Positions 33,834-42,465 of a stretch of DNA of 64,000 nucleotides are shown here, piece by piece. Position 1 is the stretch's first letter, and each line of letters begins with the position of its first letter. Location of the stretch: contig CAINOB010000062.1 of NCBI GenBank assembly GCA_903851365.1, positions 124,001 through 188,000 of the forward strand. The letters run 5' to 3'. This stretch comes from an uncultured Bacteroidota bacterium. GTDB lineage: Bacteria > Bacteroidota > Bacteroidia > Bacteroidales > UBA12481. A model generated the notes under the pieces. It searched no databases, was not told where the DNA came from, and saw nothing but the letters and a program-made list of their open reading frames with translations. The position numbers were made by a program, and so were the translations under genes.

Positions 33834-35369
33834 ATGAAGACCCGGCTGATACAAACCTCGATGCTGCTTCCAGCAACGCTGTTACTCACTACTTCAGGAG
33901 TTCCCGGCGATAAAGAAAGGCCGAATATCCTGTTTATTGCCGTCGATGATTTACGTCCTGAGCTGGGCTGCTATGGAAACGAATATGTGGTCAGTCCCAA
34001 TATCGACCGGTTGGCACGCTCGGGAATGGTTTTCAATAATGCTTATTGCCAATCAGCCGTCTGCAATCCCTCGCGAGCCAGCCTGATGACCGGTCTGAGG
34101 CCCGATTCGTTGAAAGTCTGGGACCTGAAAACAGAAATGCGCAGCGTTGCTCCCAGCGTCATGACCCTGCCTCAATATCTGATGAAAAATGGATATTTCG
34201 CCACAGCAGTCGGCAAGATTTATCATAACATTTTTCCCGACAGCCTCTCCTGGAGCGAGCCTGAAATGCATTTAAAGGGGTTTCCTTTTGATCCTGATGC
34301 CGTTTATTTCAGCGATGAGAATCTTGCACAGATAGAGAAACGCAAGCGTCAGATCATCGCCAATGGAAATCAGAAGAAATTTATCGACCGGCTGGGCGAA
34401 TGGTATGTCAAGGCAAAAGCCACCGAATGTATTGATGTTCCGGACAATGCCTATTATGATGGCGCGCAAACCGATTATGCTGTTGAGAAGCTGAAGGAAC
34501 TTAAAAAGGGGAAGCAGCCATTCTTTTTTGCCGTGGGTTATTATCGGCCACACCTTCCTTTTAATGCCCCAAAGAAATATTGGGACCTATACGACCGTGC
34601 AAAAATCCCACTCGCCGAAAACCCTTATCTGCCGGAAAATATGCCCTCGATGGCGATCAGTAATAACCAGGAGGTGAGAGGTTATTTCGACTGCCGAAAT
34701 TTGCCTACTGCGCTTAATGGTGCTTTTTCGGAAGATACTGCACGTTTATTAAAACATGGCTATTATGCCTCAGTAAGCTATACCGATGCACAGGTTGGCC
34801 GGCTGCTCGACGCCTTGGAAAAGGAAGGATTAACCAAGAATACCATCATAATTCTTTGGGGCGATCATGGCTGGAAGCTGGGTGAGCACAGGAGCTGGGC
34901 CAAAATGACCAACTTTGAGATTGATACACGGGCCCCGCTGATTATCAGTGTTCCGGGTATGAAATCAAAAGGTAAGGTCACGCGGAAGCTGGTCGAATTT
35001 GTCGATATATATCCTACTTTATGCGAGCTTGCCGGTCTGCCGGTTCCAAAAGGCCTGGCCGGAAAAAGTACCGTTCCGCTTCTTAATGATCCGGAGACTC
35101 CCTGGAAAGCTGCCGCTTACAGTCAGTACCTGCGTGAAGGAGCATGGCGGGGACCCGACACGATCACTTATATGGGTTATACCGCCCGTACTCAGCAGTT
35201 CAGGTATGTTGAGTGGTACAATTGGGATACTCACCAACTGGCAGCCAGGGAGCTCTACGACCATCGCACCGATCATAATGAGAACCGCAATATCGCGGGA
35301 GATCCGGCATTTGCCAATAAAACTTTAGAAATGGCAAAGCTATTGAGAGAGGGTTTTAAACTCAAATAA
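33834..35369 (+). CDS. Cys-type sulfatase, iduronate-2-sulfatase-like
   Basis: 511 residues from the ATG at 33834, which is preceded by a good promoter box and gives a signal peptide. RPNILFIAVDDLRPELGCYGN contains the calcium-binding D38/D39, and the formylglycine motif is C77-N-P-S-R81 followed by ASLMTGLRPDSLKVW. FFFAVGYYRPHLPFNAPKKYWDLY and ILWGDHGWKLGEHRSWAKMTNFEIDTRAPLI complete the metal site. Overall order and wording resemble the iduronate-2-sulfatase branch (S1_7). The substrate could equally be another sulfated uronate or fucose. It sits within the glycoside hydrolase island. Confidence 0.88.
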   Translation: MKTRLIQTSMLLPATLLLTTSGVPGDKERPNILFIAVDDLRPELGCYGNEYVVSPNIDRLARSGMVFNNAYCQSAVCNPSRASLMTGLRPDSLKVWDLKTEMRSVAPSVMTLPQYLMKNGYFATAVGKIYHNIFPDSLSWSEPEMHLKGFPFDPDAVYFSDENLAQIEKRKRQIIANGNQKKFIDRLGEWYVKAKATECIDVPDNAYYDGAQTDYAVEKLKELKKGKQPFFFAVGYYRPHLPFNAPKKYWDLYDRAKIPLAENPYLPENMPSMAISNNQEVRGYFDCRNLPTALNGAFSEDTARLLKHGYYASVSYTDAQVGRLLDALEKEGLTKNTIIILWGDHGWKLGEHRSWAKMTNFEIDTRAPLIISVPGMKSKGKVTRKLVEFVDIYPTLCELAGLPVPKGLAGKSTVPLLNDPETPWKAAAYSQYLREGAWRGPDTITYMGYTARTQQFRYVEWYNWDTHQLAARELYDHRTDHNENRNIAGDPAFANKTLEMAKLLREGFKLK

Positions 35370-35438
35370 ATCAGAATCATGAAAATACAGGCCAGCCAAC
35401 TCGCAATTTTTGCGTCTCTACAATATTTTTAATATCAG

Positions 35439-37619
35439 CTATTTAAGGACATTTACCTTTAGCAACGAGGCATTCTTTTTATCGTGATATATCCTGATTG
35501 TCGCTTTCTGGAAATCTGAAGCATCGCAGGTATAGATATCAACAAATTTCTGGGGATTGCGGTCGACCAGCGGGAACCAGGTGTTTTGTACTTGCACCAT
35601 GATCTTATGCCCCTTCTTGAATTGATGGGCAATATCAGGCAGTTCAAATTTCACCCTGGTAATTTCACCCGGTTTGAAAGCTTCGGGCTTTTCATACGAA
35701 TTACGAAAACGGCCCCGGAAAATATCACCTCTGACCAGCATTTGATAACCTCCCATCGGAACCTTGATATCCTTACCGGCCGGTGCGACAGCATTATCAG
35801 GAAGAACATCGATCAGCTTAACCACAAAATCGGCATCAGTACCGGTTGTGGAAACATACAAATCAGCGGTAAGGGGACCGGTAAAACTCATATCATCGGT
35901 CAATACATCCGTCTGATATACCATTACATCCGGACGACGGGCTGCAAATCGTTGATCATCATCCATATATACTGCATCGCGCTGCAGATGAACTTCGTCC
36001 CGGTAAGGAACAGGTTTCATCGGGTCCGAAACATATTCATCAAAATTATCCTTGATAGCGGGTTCAGTGAACGTAAGCAAGCCATCCGGTTGAAAATAGA
36101 GAACCTTTTCCTCTACATTTTTCGGAGGCCAGGTATCGAATGTTTTCCATTCATTAGCACCGGTCATAAAGACTGTTGCCTCGGGAAATTGCCCGTCGCC
36201 CTGGCCTTTGAGGTAATAATTGAAAAACTTGACTTCCAGTGCCTGGTAGGCTTCATTAGTATCGAATCCCCAGTACATATTACCAAGATTTTCAGCTTTA
36301 CCCATACCCCACTGGCCATGCGACCACGGTCCCATAACCAGGGTATTTTTTACAGATTGTGAATTCTGCTTTTCAATAGCACCATAAACATGTAATGCTC
36401 CCCAAAGGTCTTCAGCATCAAACCATCCACCAACCGTCATCACTGCAGGCTGCACTTTTTTCAGATAAGGTCTTGGATCTGTAGCTTTCCACCAGGAGTC
36501 ATAATTCGGGTGCGCCATCAGCTCATGCCAGTATTTTATACTATCCGGATAATATTTCGATGTGTTTTTGAGTGGTCCCAGGTGCATGAAAAATTCGTAG
36601 CTGTCCGGCATACCCCAGCGCATGCCCGATCCCCTGTTTTGCCTGGTTGGAACAGCCATCGGGTCACCGAAACTCTTATAAAAACTAAAACCATCGAGCA
36701 TCATGAATGCTCCGTTATGGTGCCAGTCATCGCCAATGAACCAGTTAGTTACAGGAGCCTGTGGCGATACTGCCTTAATTGCCGGATGGTTGGCGAGCAC
36801 AGCCATCGTCGAATAAAATCCGGGATATGAAATACCCGCAACACCAATATTCCCATTGTTGTTCTTGACATTCTTAACCAACCAATCCGCTGTATCATAG
36901 GTATCAGAAGCTTCATCAATATCTTTTCCCTTTTTATCGGGATTAAATGGCCGAACATTAACAAAAGTACCATTACTCATATACCGACCTCTAACATCCT
37001 GAAAAACCATGATATATCCTTCCTTGATATATCTGTAATAAGCCGAGATGAAGAAGTTGAATGACGATTCACCTCCCGGTTCGGAATTATATGGCGATCT
37101 CATCATAAGCATGGGTGCCGGGCTTGTCATGTTTTTCGGTGAATATATCGATGTAAAAAGTTTTACTCCATCACGCATTTCGATGTAAACCTCCTGCTTT
37201 TCGTACTTCTCCTTGATTTTTTCCGGACTGTTTTCCGGAAGTTCGATCGGCTTTCGCTGAAAATTCATTTTAATATTGAGATTCCCCTGCTTAAACGACC
37301 CGGTGATGAGGGTGAATCCAGCATCAACCGATCCGCTATAGGTGAGGCCAGCTGGTGCAAAAGCAAAATCAAATGCCTGGTCCTTAAGTGTTACAGTTGT
37401 AAGCGGAATGGCCATGGCGCCCTGCTCCGGACTATCGAAAGTCCCTTTGTATGCGCCGCTTTCACCCGTGATATGAATGTTAAGTCTCAGGAACATACCC
37501 TGGATTTCGGTCCCGGAATACCAGTCACCGGCTAATGTTTGGGCCCGACCGGTCATCGACAGCCCTGTAGTTAGGATAAACAGTAATAAAAGCGATTTAA
37601 AGATGGGTTTTGTTCTCAT
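35439..37619 (-). CDS. CocE/NonD-type (X-Pro dipeptidyl-peptidase S15 family) hydrolase, secreted
   Basis: The 726-residue protein has a signal peptide (to GRAQ). A ~120-residue N-terminal beta domain (LAGDWYSGTEIQGMFLRLNIHI) precedes the S15/CocE domain. That domain shows VYIEMRDGVKLFTSIYSPKN, MLMMRSPYNSEPGG, VFQDVRGRYMSNGTFV and the nucleophile elbow GISYPGFY. The C-terminal jelly-roll has DDMSFTGPLTADLYVSTTGTDADFVVKLIDV. This family hydrolyses esters or amides of acylated substrates; no evidence ties it to proline peptides. Within a glycan island it may remove acyl groups, which is inference. It lies 127 bases downstream of the GH20-like gene with repeats between. Confidence 0.85.
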   Translation of the reverse strand: MRTKPIFKSLLLLFILTTGLSMTGRAQTLAGDWYSGTEIQGMFLRLNIHITGESGAYKGTFDSPEQGAMAIPLTTVTLKDQAFDFAFAPAGLTYSGSVDAGFTLITGSFKQGNLNIKMNFQRKPIELPENSPEKIKEKYEKQEVYIEMRDGVKLFTSIYSPKNMTSPAPMLMMRSPYNSEPGGESSFNFFISAYYRYIKEGYIMVFQDVRGRYMSNGTFVNVRPFNPDKKGKDIDEASDTYDTADWLVKNVKNNNGNIGVAGISYPGFYSTMAVLANHPAIKAVSPQAPVTNWFIGDDWHHNGAFMMLDGFSFYKSFGDPMAVPTRQNRGSGMRWGMPDSYEFFMHLGPLKNTSKYYPDSIKYWHELMAHPNYDSWWKATDPRPYLKKVQPAVMTVGGWFDAEDLWGALHVYGAIEKQNSQSVKNTLVMGPWSHGQWGMGKAENLGNMYWGFDTNEAYQALEVKFFNYYLKGQGDGQFPEATVFMTGANEWKTFDTWPPKNVEEKVLYFQPDGLLTFTEPAIKDNFDEYVSDPMKPVPYRDEVHLQRDAVYMDDDQRFAARRPDVMVYQTDVLTDDMSFTGPLTADLYVSTTGTDADFVVKLIDVLPDNAVAPAGKDIKVPMGGYQMLVRGDIFRGRFRNSYEKPEAFKPGEITRVKFELPDIAHQFKKGHKIMVQVQNTWFPLVDRNPQKFVDIYTCDASDFQKATIRIYHDKKNASLLKVNVLK

Positions 37620-37691
37620 GCTGAAAAGGTTTCTGATAATGACAGTTAGACGCTTTAACCAGGCAAATTGTTACAAAGCCACAATTTGTCT

Positions 37692-37757
37692 TATTAGTGA
37701 GCGAAGCGTCCTGTTAGTGAGCCGCAGGCGAACCTCTTTGTGAGCGTCAGCGAACAA
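37692..37757. repeat. GTGAGCG...GCGAAC-type degenerate repeat
   Basis: Three degenerate copies (TTAGTGAGCGAAGCG, TTAGTGAGCCGCAGGCGAAC, TGTGAGCGTCAGCGAAC) in the gap after the GH20/glucuronidase-like gene. The third copy contains that gene's TGA stop and last arginine codon. Confidence 0.65.
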
Positions 37758-40392
37758 CTACCGTCTGATTCATCTTCGGAGCTGTGACCGGCCAGAAATG
37801 TTCTTTGCCTACACCATCTTTTATCCTGATATGGTACTCAACATCATCGGTGAAATATTCGGCGGGAATCTCAGCACGATATACCCCACGGTCAACTTTT
37901 ACAAAGGCAATCTCCTGATATTCACTTGCCCCTAATATTCTAAATCGGACAACAGCTTTCTCCGGAATAAATCCATAAATAAGCATTTTAATCGGCAGAC
38001 GTTCGCCTTTTTCTATCTGGGTTCTTACCGTTGGGACCAAAACTTTTTTGATATTCAACTTCTCCGAAGAGGGCAGTGCCTCGGGCGGCAATTTGCGACC
38101 GGTTACTTTCTCGATCCTCGCTGCCTGTCCATCCACATTATAGGTCAGCAGGTGCTGTTCCCAGTTGGCTATGGTGCCCAGGTCACCTGGAGTGGATGCG
38201 TAGGCAAGAAGGTATCCTAGGGCTTCATTGACAACCTCTATCAGCTTAATTCTCTGACTGATAAATTGATCCATAAAGGAACCCGGATCCGCCTGTCCGG
38301 TTTTTTCAACCTTTTTCAATAACCGTTCGGTTTCGCCCAAAGCACAGGCAAACTTGCCGAAAGCACGGTGATACCTGAAAAAATTCAGCCAGTAATCGAA
38401 ACGCTCCAGGTTGCCTGCCCCCTTAACTTTTCCTCTCCATGATTGTATCCTGTCGACAAATGCATAGTCGGCTGCCCGTTTATCCCAGGTGAGTGTATCG
38501 ATAATCACCCCACCCGGACCGGTCCAGTCGCCCTGACGGGGTAAACGGGTTTTTTTACGACCGCCACTATTGATTGATACCTCCTGTCCATCCAACCCCG
38601 CCATCAATTTAGCCATCGAATCTGCCACTCCGCTGCCAAACTGGGCCATGGCCCAATCAGCATAAAAATCCCCGATGGGAAGATCACGGGTTTTACGCTT
38701 GAAATTAGCTTCGGCTTCAGAAGCGGTGACAGGTGACTGCGGATTGGTGACGGTCTTATTCGTCACCTGTAACCCGTCACTCGTCACTTTTGTCCACCCC
38801 GCCTGTGCCAGCGCACTCACCGTTGTCTGCAGGGTTTTTGTCCTCCAGTGTATTCCGATCAGGCCGTTACAGCCATAGGCAAGTGCATCGGCAGCATCTG
38901 CCCGCATGCGGCCCGCCCATAATTGCATGCTTGTCAATGCCGGATCATCTTCCATCCACGGAATCGCCCATAATGACCGACCGGTAACCTTTGCAAATCC
39001 GGGATCAACAGGAGTAAATCCGACCTGTTGATTGATACAGCTCATCGGCCAGCTTTTAGGCAAAAATTTATCGAACATCGACCGGTCCTGAACCGGGCCA
39101 AGCACCCAGCCACAAGTAGCCAATTGAAAGGGGTTGCCAACTGCGGTAACTGCTTCCTGCGCAGCCTGGAGGTCATCAATGGTGATTTTCAGATGCTCCG
39201 GGGTATTCCCGCTCCAGGTCCAGTCTTCCGGGGTCCAGTACCAATAATAATCAACCGGATAATTCCGCTTGATCCATTCAAACATTCCAACATAATAATC
39301 GCCGGTTTTGGCCACCGGGTTCTTTTCTTTGACCCTTTTGGGAACAACCAGCGGAGTTTCGGTTCCGACACAGGACTTCAAACCCAGGCTTTTTGCAAAT
39401 CCGAATGCTTCCCTGAAAAACTTTCCCGTTTTATTAAACAGATCGATCTCAGCTTGCTCACCAGCAGGCCAACCATTTATTCCAATCATGTAATCAGTAC
39501 CATAGCTGTCGTTTTCGAAAAGATTGCCGAGCTGATTGGAATAGTTTTTCGTCAGCTTGGCCGTATAAGCCCAGGTACCATTGGTGGTAGTAAAATGCCT
39601 CGACTGATAGGCCGATTTCACGGTTCCATCTTCATTTAATTGATCTTTGGTTCCGATCCAGACCAATGGCTCCGGTCCAACCCCGCCTTCAGGATAGGTG
39701 TGCAATCCAAAGAAATTCATCTTCATTTTAACCATTTGTGAAAAATAAGCCTTGTAATCCTGAAGGGACCACCAATCCGGTCCTTCTGGAAAATCATGGA
39801 AAGGCTGGATACCCCTGGTCTCAAAAAGCGGATTGCCACTTTCCTCAACTGTTGGTATTTCAGGCTTGATCTTTTTATCAGGTATGACGTCACCATGCAA
39901 GTAGAACCGGACACCCAGCTTCTCAGCAAAAGCATAGGCACCATACAGCGTGCCTTGTGGTGAGCCTCCGATAATAATCAGTTTGTCTGACTTCCCGGTT
40001 TGGGACGTTTTCCCGTTTTTCAACGGGTTGACAATGCAATTGGTTAATAAATAACTCTCTGATCCAAGATTGTTTATCGTGGTTGACTTTTCTTCAGACA
40101 ACAAATCGGCTGGAGTAGCTTGTCCCTTAACCATCAGCCAGATGAATTTTTTGGGCAAGGCTTGTCCGGTGTAAATCCGAATAGGCAGCAGCTCGCCCGA
40201 ACGCAGGTAAATATAACGTCGCACCTCTTTGGCCGCGAGTTCCACTTTTGAATCAGAGCCCGAAGGATACAGTATTACCGGAAGCTCCGGCTTCGAGCAC
40301 GAAGTCATGAGTAATGTCACGAGAAGAACCGTGAAAAGTTGAGGAGCTAATTTGTTTAGAAGGCGAGGATCTGAGGGAACTAAATGTTTCAT
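37747..40392 (-). CDS. Lipoprotein glycoside hydrolase with GH20b/alpha-glucuronidase-like N-terminal domain
   Basis: The 881-residue lipoprotein (lipobox LMTS-C) has an N-terminal domain (VILYPSGSDSKVELAAKEVRRYIYLRSG...LIIIGGSPQGTLYGAYAFAEKLGVRFYLHGD) matching the small domain that precedes GH20 hexosaminidase and GH67/GH115 alpha-glucuronidase barrels. A large catalytic region follows (FETRGIQPFHDFPEGPDWW, MVKMKMNFFGLHTYPEGG, YYWYWTPEDWTWSG, IHWRTKTLQ). The exact family is not recognised. Residues ~535-556 are an unusual insert encoded by a palindromic repeat. Its start overlaps the end of the GH51 gene by four bases (ATGA), so the two are translationally coupled. Confidence 0.68.
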   Translation of the reverse strand: MKHLVPSDPRLLNKLAPQLFTVLLVTLLMTSCSKPELPVILYPSGSDSKVELAAKEVRRYIYLRSGELLPIRIYTGQALPKKFIWLMVKGQATPADLLSEEKSTTINNLGSESYLLTNCIVNPLKNGKTSQTGKSDKLIIIGGSPQGTLYGAYAFAEKLGVRFYLHGDVIPDKKIKPEIPTVEESGNPLFETRGIQPFHDFPEGPDWWSLQDYKAYFSQMVKMKMNFFGLHTYPEGGVGPEPLVWIGTKDQLNEDGTVKSAYQSRHFTTTNGTWAYTAKLTKNYSNQLGNLFENDSYGTDYMIGINGWPAGEQAEIDLFNKTGKFFREAFGFAKSLGLKSCVGTETPLVVPKRVKEKNPVAKTGDYYVGMFEWIKRNYPVDYYWYWTPEDWTWSGNTPEHLKITIDDLQAAQEAVTAVGNPFQLATCGWVLGPVQDRSMFDKFLPKSWPMSCINQQVGFTPVDPGFAKVTGRSLWAIPWMEDDPALTSMQLWAGRMRADAADALAYGCNGLIGIHWRTKTLQTTVSALAQAGWTKVTSDGLQVTNKTVTNPQSPVTASEAEANFKRKTRDLPIGDFYADWAMAQFGSGVADSMAKLMAGLDGQEVSINSGGRKKTRLPRQGDWTGPGGVIIDTLTWDKRAADYAFVDRIQSWRGKVKGAGNLERFDYWLNFFRYHRAFGKFACALGETERLLKKVEKTGQADPGSFMDQFISQRIKLIEVVNEALGYLLAYASTPGDLGTIANWEQHLLTYNVDGQAARIEKVTGRKLPPEALPSSEKLNIKKVLVPTVRTQIEKGERLPIKMLIYGFIPEKAVVRFRILGASEYQEIAFVKVDRGVYRAEIPAEYFTDDVEYHIRIKDGVGKEHFWPVTAPKMNQTVVVR
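38723..38788. repeat. In-frame palindromic GTGAC/GTCAC repeat
   Basis: GTGACAGGTGAC and GGTGACGG on one side and CGTCACC, CCGTCAC and CGTCAC on the other make several overlapping inverted repeats. On the reverse strand it is translated as a Thr/Val/Ser-rich insert (KVTSDGLQVTNKTVT...) that separates two conserved-looking parts of the host protein without breaking the frame. Confidence 0.75.
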
Positions 40393-42446
40393 TGGATCAG
40401 GGTTAAGGTGATTTCAGTAACTGACCAAGGCAATAAATTAAATATAGGCGTTTTAGCGTTTTTTAAGCTGATTTTCTTTTCTGATGTTTTGATTTCATTG
40501 GGGCTGCGATATGTATTAGAGCTGAGAGGCCCCGCAGCACTGACACAGCGCAATATTGCCGATTTAGGATCGACCGGTATACCTTTAAGTTCGAGCTTGA
40601 TATCGGGACTGTCGGAGCGGTAATTCAGAACGTAAATAATGAGCTTCGAGCTCCCCTCTCCGGTGAGCGCAGCGAGCGCGGGAGAGGGGCCGGGGGTGAG
40701 GTCGATGCGCCTGCTCAGTCCGGCCTGGATATAAACACCCGTCAGGTTTTTAATGGTATCGGCCTGAATGACCCACTTTAAGGGACTGCGGCTCATAAGC
40801 TCGAAAATTCTTCCGGCTGCAGATATGAACACGGTATCCTTGGTGCATTCAATAATATTCTGACCCCAGGTATTTCCCAGATTATTGAACGTGGCAAATT
40901 CAAAATCCCCTCCCAGCCTCTGAAACAAGAGCAATTGCCTCGCCGTGTTCATGGCATAATTCCAGGAGATCTCGTGTTCCTGCAGTGTCATCTGGTTCGG
41001 AGATTTCTGCATGTTCAGCGCATCAAGACTCGTTTTTGACCAATCGAGCGGCGCCAGCCATTCGGTATTTGAAAGTGTAATATGTGTTCCGTTCAATGCA
41101 TTATACCCGCGGATAATATCAAGGTCCTTGTTCAGATCAGCTTCGCCAGTTGCACGATCGGTAACAACATCAATATACTTACCGGCGATATCGAGCATCT
41201 CTTTCAGATTATTATTGAACCGCCAGTACCCCACCATCACTAATTTGATCTTTGGATCGACAGTTTTCATGACACGGGAATACTCCACACAGCGCCGGGC
41301 ATATTCTTCCCAGCCAAACCGGCGGTATGCCTCATTATCGAGTTCCCAGTATTTAACTTTAAGCGGGTCAGGGTACCCATGCTGTTTTCTTAAGGCACCC
41401 AATCCGGCTTCGCTGCTGCCGTTACAATAGGCAACCCAATCAGCAGCCCGATCGGCTGTGCCGGTGAGGATGTTGACACATAGAAACGGTTCGGCTCCAA
41501 TCATCCGGCACAGCTCGACAAATTCTACGGTACCGACATGATTTTCTTCGATCCCACCCCAATATTCGCTGACCATGGGTTGCCTTTCCAATCTCGGACC
41601 AACGCCTTTGCGCCAGTCATAAAACGAAGCGAAGCAACCGCCCGGAAAGCGGATCATTGGAACATGGATTTTCTTTAATGCATCAACAACATCGGCTCTC
41701 CAACCTTTTTCCGAATTTGCCGGCAAAAGAGAAAATCCATCCAGGGCAGCCCGCTTGCCAGGTTCAACCGATACTGCAAAAGTTGCCCTGCCGGTATAGG
41801 ATCCGGCATCAAGCACCACCGAAAACTCTCGAAAGATGCCATCGGAAACGGTAATTGTACTCTCAGCAATTGGTTTGTCGGTATGCTTCTCCTGATAAAG
41901 GCCAATGATAACTTTTACCGGATTTGATTTTGGATCTGCCGTCTGATTATTGCTGAAATATCCCCTGAAAACATACTTTACCCCCGAACAAATTGAAATC
42001 CCATCCTGGGCCATGAAAGCCCTGCCGCTTTTTTGAATATTTTCCAAAACTGCAGCCTGAAGCCCATGGTGAAAATTCCAATACCGGTTGATTCCAAACT
42101 TGACTTCTTCAGATGCTGGCCAGGTATACCAGGCATTTGTTTCGTACCCCGAATGCCACCACTTTTCCAAACTGAGATTATCGTTTGGTGTTTTCCCGAG
42201 CCAATCCCAAAGGTTGGCTTTTAAGGGTGGAACCTCCTCAAAACTGGAATTATATAACTTTTCGGCCCACAAACCCTCAATTTGGCGGGCCAGTCCCAAT
42301 TCAATGAAATTGCCGTAAATCAATGAATTAACAGGTTTTTCAATTAAGGATTTAGGGGAAATCCTGTAAAATGCGGTTTGATTTTGTGCCTGAAGAAGGC
42401 TAACAATCGCAACCTGCATGATTATGAATGTCAATAACCGCTTCAT
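40389..42446 (-). CDS. Alpha-L-arabinofuranosidase (GH51), secreted
   Basis: The 685-residue protein has a signal peptide (to LLQA). GH51 hallmarks are LIYGNFIELGLARQIEGLWAEKLYN at the start of the mature protein, PMIRFPGGCFASFYDWRKGVGP, KYWELDNEAYRRFGW with the acid/base E372 in the D-N-E, and THITLSNTEWLAPLDW with nucleophile E462. Both catalytic glutamates are therefore present. About residues 587-602 (LTPGPSPALAALTGEG) are encoded by a palindromic repeat lying in the C-terminal beta domain. It is 19 bases downstream of the TlpA-like gene and overlaps the next gene by four bases. Confidence 0.9.
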   Translation of the reverse strand: MKRLLTFIIMQVAIVSLLQAQNQTAFYRISPKSLIEKPVNSLIYGNFIELGLARQIEGLWAEKLYNSSFEEVPPLKANLWDWLGKTPNDNLSLEKWWHSGYETNAWYTWPASEEVKFGINRYWNFHHGLQAAVLENIQKSGRAFMAQDGISICSGVKYVFRGYFSNNQTADPKSNPVKVIIGLYQEKHTDKPIAESTITVSDGIFREFSVVLDAGSYTGRATFAVSVEPGKRAALDGFSLLPANSEKGWRADVVDALKKIHVPMIRFPGGCFASFYDWRKGVGPRLERQPMVSEYWGGIEENHVGTVEFVELCRMIGAEPFLCVNILTGTADRAADWVAYCNGSSEAGLGALRKQHGYPDPLKVKYWELDNEAYRRFGWEEYARRCVEYSRVMKTVDPKIKLVMVGYWRFNNNLKEMLDIAGKYIDVVTDRATGEADLNKDLDIIRGYNALNGTHITLSNTEWLAPLDWSKTSLDALNMQKSPNQMTLQEHEISWNYAMNTARQLLLFQRLGGDFEFATFNNLGNTWGQNIIECTKDTVFISAAGRIFELMSRSPLKWVIQADTIKNLTGVYIQAGLSRRIDLTPGPSPALAALTGEGSSKLIIYVLNYRSDSPDIKLELKGIPVDPKSAILRCVSAAGPLSSNTYRSPNEIKTSEKKISLKNAKTPIFNLLPWSVTEITLTLIQ
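40653..40689. repeat. In-frame CCCCTCTCC...GGAGAGGGG palindromic repeat
   Basis: Nine-base perfect arms (40653-40661 and 40681-40689) around a GC-rich loop. The block continues to ~40705 as GGGGTGAGGTC. It is a type usually found dispersed between genes and is recognisable by its LTPGPSP...GEG translation; here it is inside GH51. Confidence 0.8.
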
Positions 42447-42465
42447 CGGCTTTTACCTCCGGATA

